DNA from: an uncultured Bacilli bacterium
GTDB taxonomy: Bacteria > Bacillota_I > Bacilli_A > RF39 > UBA660
Direction: 5' to 3'
Assembly (NCBI GenBank): GCA_910587325.1
Contig: CAJUKB010000026.1
Location: 1 to 8,028, forward strand
Length of the DNA: 8,028 nucleotides
Shown: positions 6,005 through 8,028 of the stretch, piece after piece
Layout of the letters: every line of letters begins with the position of its first letter
Position numbering within the stretch: the stretch's first letter is position 1
Translations under genes and position numbers: made by a program
Notes under the pieces: generated by a model
What the model was told of the DNA's origin: nothing
Databases searched by the model: none
Seen by the model: only the letters and a program-made list of their open reading frames with translations

Positions 6005-6058
6005 AATGTAACACATAACTTTTTTATTGTGTCTTAACTAGTTTCTAAAATCTAGTTT
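6005..6058 (-). promoter_or_regulatory. Candidate regulated promoter of the two-component operon
   Basis: On the minus strand an extended -10 box, TG-T-TACATT (hexamer 6010-6005), lacks a good -35 box, as expected of an activated promoter. Upstream lies a direct repeat. On the plus strand it reads CTAGTTT (6038-6044) and CTAGTTT (6052-6058), 14 bases apart. The minus-strand copy reads CTAGTTAAG, close to the AgrA-type half site ACAGTTAAG. LytTR sites usually repeat at about 21 bases, so this fit is partial. Confidence 0.35.
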
Positions 6059-6118
6059 TTGGTTTTAATTTATGTGTTTTATTTTTCTACTACGCTATTC
6101 AATTATAGAGCAAATAGG

Positions 6119-6147
6119 TTGCTATTTGCAAACGAAAACGATAAAAT
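6119..6147 (+). promoter_or_regulatory. Possible promoter of the zinc-ribbon gene
   Basis: TTGCTA (6119-6124), a 17-base spacer and TAAAAT (6142-6147) fit SigA spacing. The start would fall at about 6154, right at the SD AGGTGG, leaving a 10-base leader. An alternative -10 box, TATAGA (6104-6109), would leave a normal leader but lacks a clear -35 box. Confidence 0.4.
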
Positions 6148-6163
6148 AATAATAGGTGGTAAA

Positions 6164-6430
6164 ATGGAATGCAAACGATGTGGACATGTTCTTTCGAAAA
6201 CAGGTTTTACTTGTACCAATTGTGGTATGATGATGAGTGCTGAGCAAATCAAAAAACAAAAAGAGCAGATGGATATCCAAAAATCGGTTGAAATGGTAAG
6301 CGAAAAGTATGGGCATAAAAATATTATATATGAAAAAAGGGATGATAGTACTTTAAAATGGAAAGGCATTTTTCTTTTATTAGCTCTTTTACTTCTTATT
6401 ATTTTAATAGGGCTTTTGGTTTATTTCTAA
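6164..6430 (+). CDS. Zinc-ribbon protein with C-terminal membrane anchor (88 aa)
   Basis: The N-terminus MECKRCGHVLSKTGFTCTNC carries two CxxC pairs (C3/C6 and C17/C20), a typical zinc ribbon. A charged, probably helical linker rich in Lys, Glu and Gln follows (25-65), then one strongly hydrophobic segment (67-87) at the very C-terminus. The domain order suggests a tail-anchored membrane protein with the zinc ribbon in the cytoplasm. The start ATG 6164 follows AGGTGG (6154-6159). The in-frame ATG at 6059 would add 35 residues with no SD in front. Small proteins of this plan are common in low-GC Gram-positives, and their function is generally unknown. The next gene starts 34 bases later, so they may be cotranscribed. 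Confidence 0.85.
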   Translation: MECKRCGHVLSKTGFTCTNCGMMMSAEQIKKQKEQMDIQKSVEMVSEKYGHKNIIYEKRDDSTLKWKGIFLLLALLLLIILIGLLVYF

Positions 6431-6440
6431 ATCTTTGGGG

Positions 6441-6481
6441 AAGAATAGTTCTAGGTGAAGTTATATGGAACTATTCTTTTT
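6441..6481 (+). terminator. Terminator-like hairpin whose loop holds the next gene's SD and ATG
   Basis: AAGAATAGTTC (6441-6451) pairs perfectly with GAACTATTCTT (6468-6478), 11 bp, followed by TTT to 6481. The 16-base loop contains AGGTGA (6453-6458) and ATG (6465-6467). It can terminate the zinc-ribbon transcript, yet it also forms the initiation region of the UPF0316 gene. The right arm and T-run are codons 2-6 of that gene. Confidence 0.75.
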
Positions 6482-6980
6482 ATGTGTAAAAATATTTTTT
6501 GCTCGTATTATTGATGTTTCAATTGGAACAACAAGAACTATGCTTATGGTAAAAGGAAAAACACTATTTATGGTTATTCTCGCTTTTTTTGAAGTCTTTA
6601 TTTGGTTTTTAGTAGCAAGAGAAGCTTTGATTACTAATGTGGAAAGTATTATGATACCTATTTCGTATTCATTAGGGTATGCAACAGGGACATTTATTGG
6701 TTCTTATGTAGCTAGTACTTTTATTAAAGGAATTGTAGGAGTACAAGTGGTTGTGGAAAAAGAAAATAAAAATCTATTAAATAGTATACGAAAACACGGC
6801 TATGCGGTATCGGTGATTGACTTAAAAGATGATTTTGAAGGAAATAAAAGGGATATGCTTTATTTTCAAATCAATCATCGTAATTTAAAAAAATTAATTG
6901 CTTTAATTAAGAAATACGATAGAAATGCTTTTATTGTTGTAAATGACACAAAAACGGTTCAAAATGGTTTTATTAAGTAA
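6465..6980 (+). CDS. UPF0316 membrane protein (DUF5698 plus DUF2179, YebE-like)
   Basis: The 171-residue protein has the UPF0316 plan known from Bacillus YebE. Three membrane segments (about 2-20, 33-52 and 63-88) include the recognisable stretch FARIIDVSIGTTRTMLMVKG. A soluble DUF2179 domain (about 93-165) follows, containing KHGYAVSVIDLKDDFEGNKRDMLYFQ and a helix LKKLIALIKKYDRNAFIVV. Biochemical function is not established for this family. DUF2179 resembles a small ligand-binding domain, so a regulatory or transport role is only a guess. The start ATG 6465 follows AGGTGA at 6 bases, both in a hairpin loop. No independent promoter is obvious, so expression may depend on readthrough from the zinc-ribbon gene. 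Confidence 0.92.
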   Translation: MELFFLCVKIFFARIIDVSIGTTRTMLMVKGKTLFMVILAFFEVFIWFLVAREALITNVESIMIPISYSLGYATGTFIGSYVASTFIKGIVGVQVVVEKENKNLLNSIRKHGYAVSVIDLKDDFEGNKRDMLYFQINHRNLKKLIALIKKYDRNAFIVVNDTKTVQNGFIK

Positions 6981-7004
6981 GGAAGATAAAGTTCTTCTTT
7001 TTTT
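6979..7004 (+). terminator. Intrinsic terminator of the UPF0316 gene
   Basis: AAGGAAGA (6979-6986) pairs with TCTTCTTT (6993-7000) with one G-U and a 6-base loop, followed by more Ts to 7004. The stem begins inside the stop codon. Confidence 0.75.
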
Positions 7005-7061
7005 GTTATAAAATTCATGTCAAGTTTTGCGATTTTTTAGAATAATCAACCTTAGAAATAA

Positions 7062-7076
7062 AGTATATGTTATACT
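7062..7076 (+). promoter_or_regulatory. Extended -10 element within a perfect dyad, possible upstream promoter
   Basis: TG-T-TATACT (7068-7076) is a good extended -10 box with no clear -35 box. AGTATA-TGT-TATACT (7062-7076) is also a perfect palindrome, so the site could be operator-controlled. An SD-like GAGGTGAT at 7113-7120 follows. It precedes only a 13-codon frame from GTG 7132, which I do not call a gene. Confidence 0.35.
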
Positions 7077-7147
7077 ATATATACATACATAATAAACATA
7101 AGGATGGAAGTAGAGGTGATTAAAAAAAAGAAGTGTTTCAAAAAATA

Positions 7148-7175
7148 TTGACATTTATAAAAAAAAACGTATAAT
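7148..7175 (+). promoter_or_regulatory. Consensus SigA promoter of the lipoprotein gene
   Basis: TTGACA (7148-7153), a 16-base spacer and TATAAT (7170-7175) are both perfect consensus hexamers. The start is near 7182, giving a leader of about 37 bases. This is the strongest promoter in the window and suggests high expression. Confidence 0.85.
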
Positions 7176-7218
7176 AAACAAACAAAAAGGAAATAAATTG
7201 TGAAGAAGGGAATTGTTT

Positions 7219-8028
7219 ATGAATAGATTAAACTTATTAGATAGATTTAAAAATGTAAAAAATTTAATAAAGTACTTGCACTCGTTGGAATGAGTGGAAG
7301 TTTACTATTAACAGGGTGTGGAAAGAAAGAACAAGAATTTGAACCACAATCTACTGAATTTACGAATGACGCAGCAACTGATAATACTAATTTACAAATA
7401 GCTGAATTAGAAAAAGAAATTGCAGAATTAAAAGAAGAAAGGGAAACGTTGTTTTCTCTTTTAAGAGAACTTATAGATGAATATAATGAACAAAATAAAC
7501 AAATTGAAGAATTAAAACAAATTATAGATAACCTTAAAGCAGAAAATGAGAAAATTGCGGAAGAAAAAGAAAAATTAGAAAAACAGGTTACTACTATGCA
7601 ATCTGAACAAGAAGAAAGAAATAACAAAATTAAAGATTTACACCAACAAATAGCTGATTTAGATAAACGAATTGCAGAAAAAGAAAAAGAATTAAATCAA
7701 TTAGTTGAACATAATCCAAACTCTACTGATAACCAATCACAACCATCTAATGAGAATTCTAAGTCTAATAAACCAAGTGAAGAAGATAAACAAGAAGACA
7801 AGGACAATAATAAAGACCAAGGTGGAAATAATCCAAGTAAAGGCGACGGAACTGGTGGAAACACAGGTGGCGAAGGCGGAAACACAGGTGGAGATGCTGA
7901 AGAACCAAAACCGGAAGAACCAAAACCAGAAGAACCAAAACCAGAAGAACCAAAACCAGAAGAACCAAAACCAGAAGAACCAAAACCGGAAGAACCAAAA
8001 CCAGAAGAACCAAAACCAGAAGAACCAA
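7219..8028 (+). CDS. Coiled-coil, Pro/Glu/Lys-repeat surface lipoprotein; frame break near start; 3' end outside window
   Basis: ATG 7219 has the SD AAGGG at 8 bases and a consensus promoter. Read straight, this frame stops at 7291. Slipping back one base at the A6 tract (7257-7262) yields an ideal lipoprotein signal: basic MNRLNLLDRFKNVKKFNK, a hydrophobic core, then LLTGC with the lipidated Cys34 (codon 7317-7319). The second frame is open from 7251 to the window end. Its only other ATG (7290) leaves too short a signal peptide. After the Cys comes a heptad-rich coiled coil (about codons 7389-7712), a Ser/Asn/Lys/Glu-rich linker, a Gly-rich stretch (GGNTGGEGGNTGG) and EEPKP repeats. The architecture suggests an envelope-anchored protein whose C-terminal part crosses the wall. 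Function and C-terminal domain are unknown. The break could be a real mutation, phase variation, recoding or an assembly indel. Confidence 0.8.
7257..7263 (+). other. A6 tract: candidate -1 slippery heptamer A-AAA-AAT
   Basis: In the frame of ATG 7219 the bases read (gt)A AAA AAT. A -1 slip re-pairs as AAA AAA and continues TTT AAT AAA into the lipoprotein frame. It has the X-XXY-YYZ form of known slippery sites such as dnaX A-AAA-AAG. No stimulatory downstream hairpin is evident. A seventh A would also restore the frame. Confidence 0.5.
7899..8028 (+). repeat. 15-bp tandem repeat encoding Glu-Glu-Pro-Lys-Pro
   Basis: Eight full copies of GAAGAACCAAAACCN (7899-8018) and a 10-base partial copy reach the window edge. 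The copies differ only in the third base of the last Pro codon (G in copies 1 and 6, A in the rest). Such near-perfect copies imply recent expansion and a length likely to vary between strains. The encoded Pro-rich spacer is typical of wall-spanning stalks. Confidence 0.95.

Noticed and set aside
5970..6014. Longer start of the LytTR regulator
   Set aside because: No SD precedes it. ATG 5969 has AAAGGGTGAG in front, and the receiver domain begins there in the usual way.
7104..7171. Tiny frames in the lipoprotein leader (15 codons from ATG 7104; 13 codons from GTG 7132)
   Set aside because: They are very short, overlap the consensus promoter, and have poor or distant SD spacing.
7247..8028. 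Minus-strand open frames opposite the lipoprotein gene (Ser/Leu/Val-rich)
   Set aside because: They are mirror images of the coiled-coil and EEPKP codons, with no SD, and are low-complexity. The plus frame has promoter, SD, lipobox and domain structure.
7899..8028. CRISPR-like array
   Set aside because: The 15-bp units are adjacent with no spacers and encode in-frame EEPKP.

Overview
The window is AT-rich DNA from a low-GC Bacillota-type bacterium. TGA is used as a stop codon, Shine-Dalgarno (SD) sites are purine-rich, promoters are SigA-like, and intrinsic terminators follow most units. An uncultured or gut lineage of Bacilli/Erysipelotrichia is plausible, but the sequence cannot settle the taxon.

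Layout. 1-63 is the 3' part of a tRNA-Pro(UGG) gene with its terminator. 422-688 is a small helix-turn-helix-like protein with its own promoter and a terminator that overlaps its 3' end. 790-3168 is a full-length phosphoketolase, a central carbon enzyme that makes acetyl phosphate, transcribed alone between a good promoter and a strong terminator. 3281-3574 is a compact module. It has a 30-residue hydrophobic peptide with an excellent SD site. A convergent antisense RNA is predicted, with a shared terminator hairpin and direct repeats that would let the antisense RNA pair just upstream of the SD. This looks like a type I toxin-antitoxin locus with the architecture of enterococcal par (fst), but with an unrelated peptide. 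3669-5969 holds three minus-strand genes. A LytTR response regulator and an AgrC-like GHKL histidine kinase overlap by 14 bases, and a cold-shock protein follows with its own promoter and terminator. 6164-6980 holds a zinc-ribbon membrane protein and a UPF0316 (YebE-like) membrane protein. The start of the second gene sits in the loop of a terminator-like hairpin. 7148-8028 is a consensus promoter driving a long coiled-coil lipoprotein. It ends in Glu-Glu-Pro-Lys-Pro repeats cut off by the window edge, and its signal-peptide frame is broken by one base at an A6 tract.

Together. The kinase and regulator form a sensory pair with no visible AgrB/AgrD-type peptide partner. They are transcribed divergently from the zinc-ribbon gene. 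The peptide/antisense module lies between two terminator-bounded units, as a self-contained insert would.

Most interesting points: (1) the candidate type I toxin-antitoxin module at 3281-3574; (2) the one-base frame break at an A6 slippery tract in the lipoprotein signal peptide; (3) the hairpin at 6441-6481 that presents SD and AUG in its loop.
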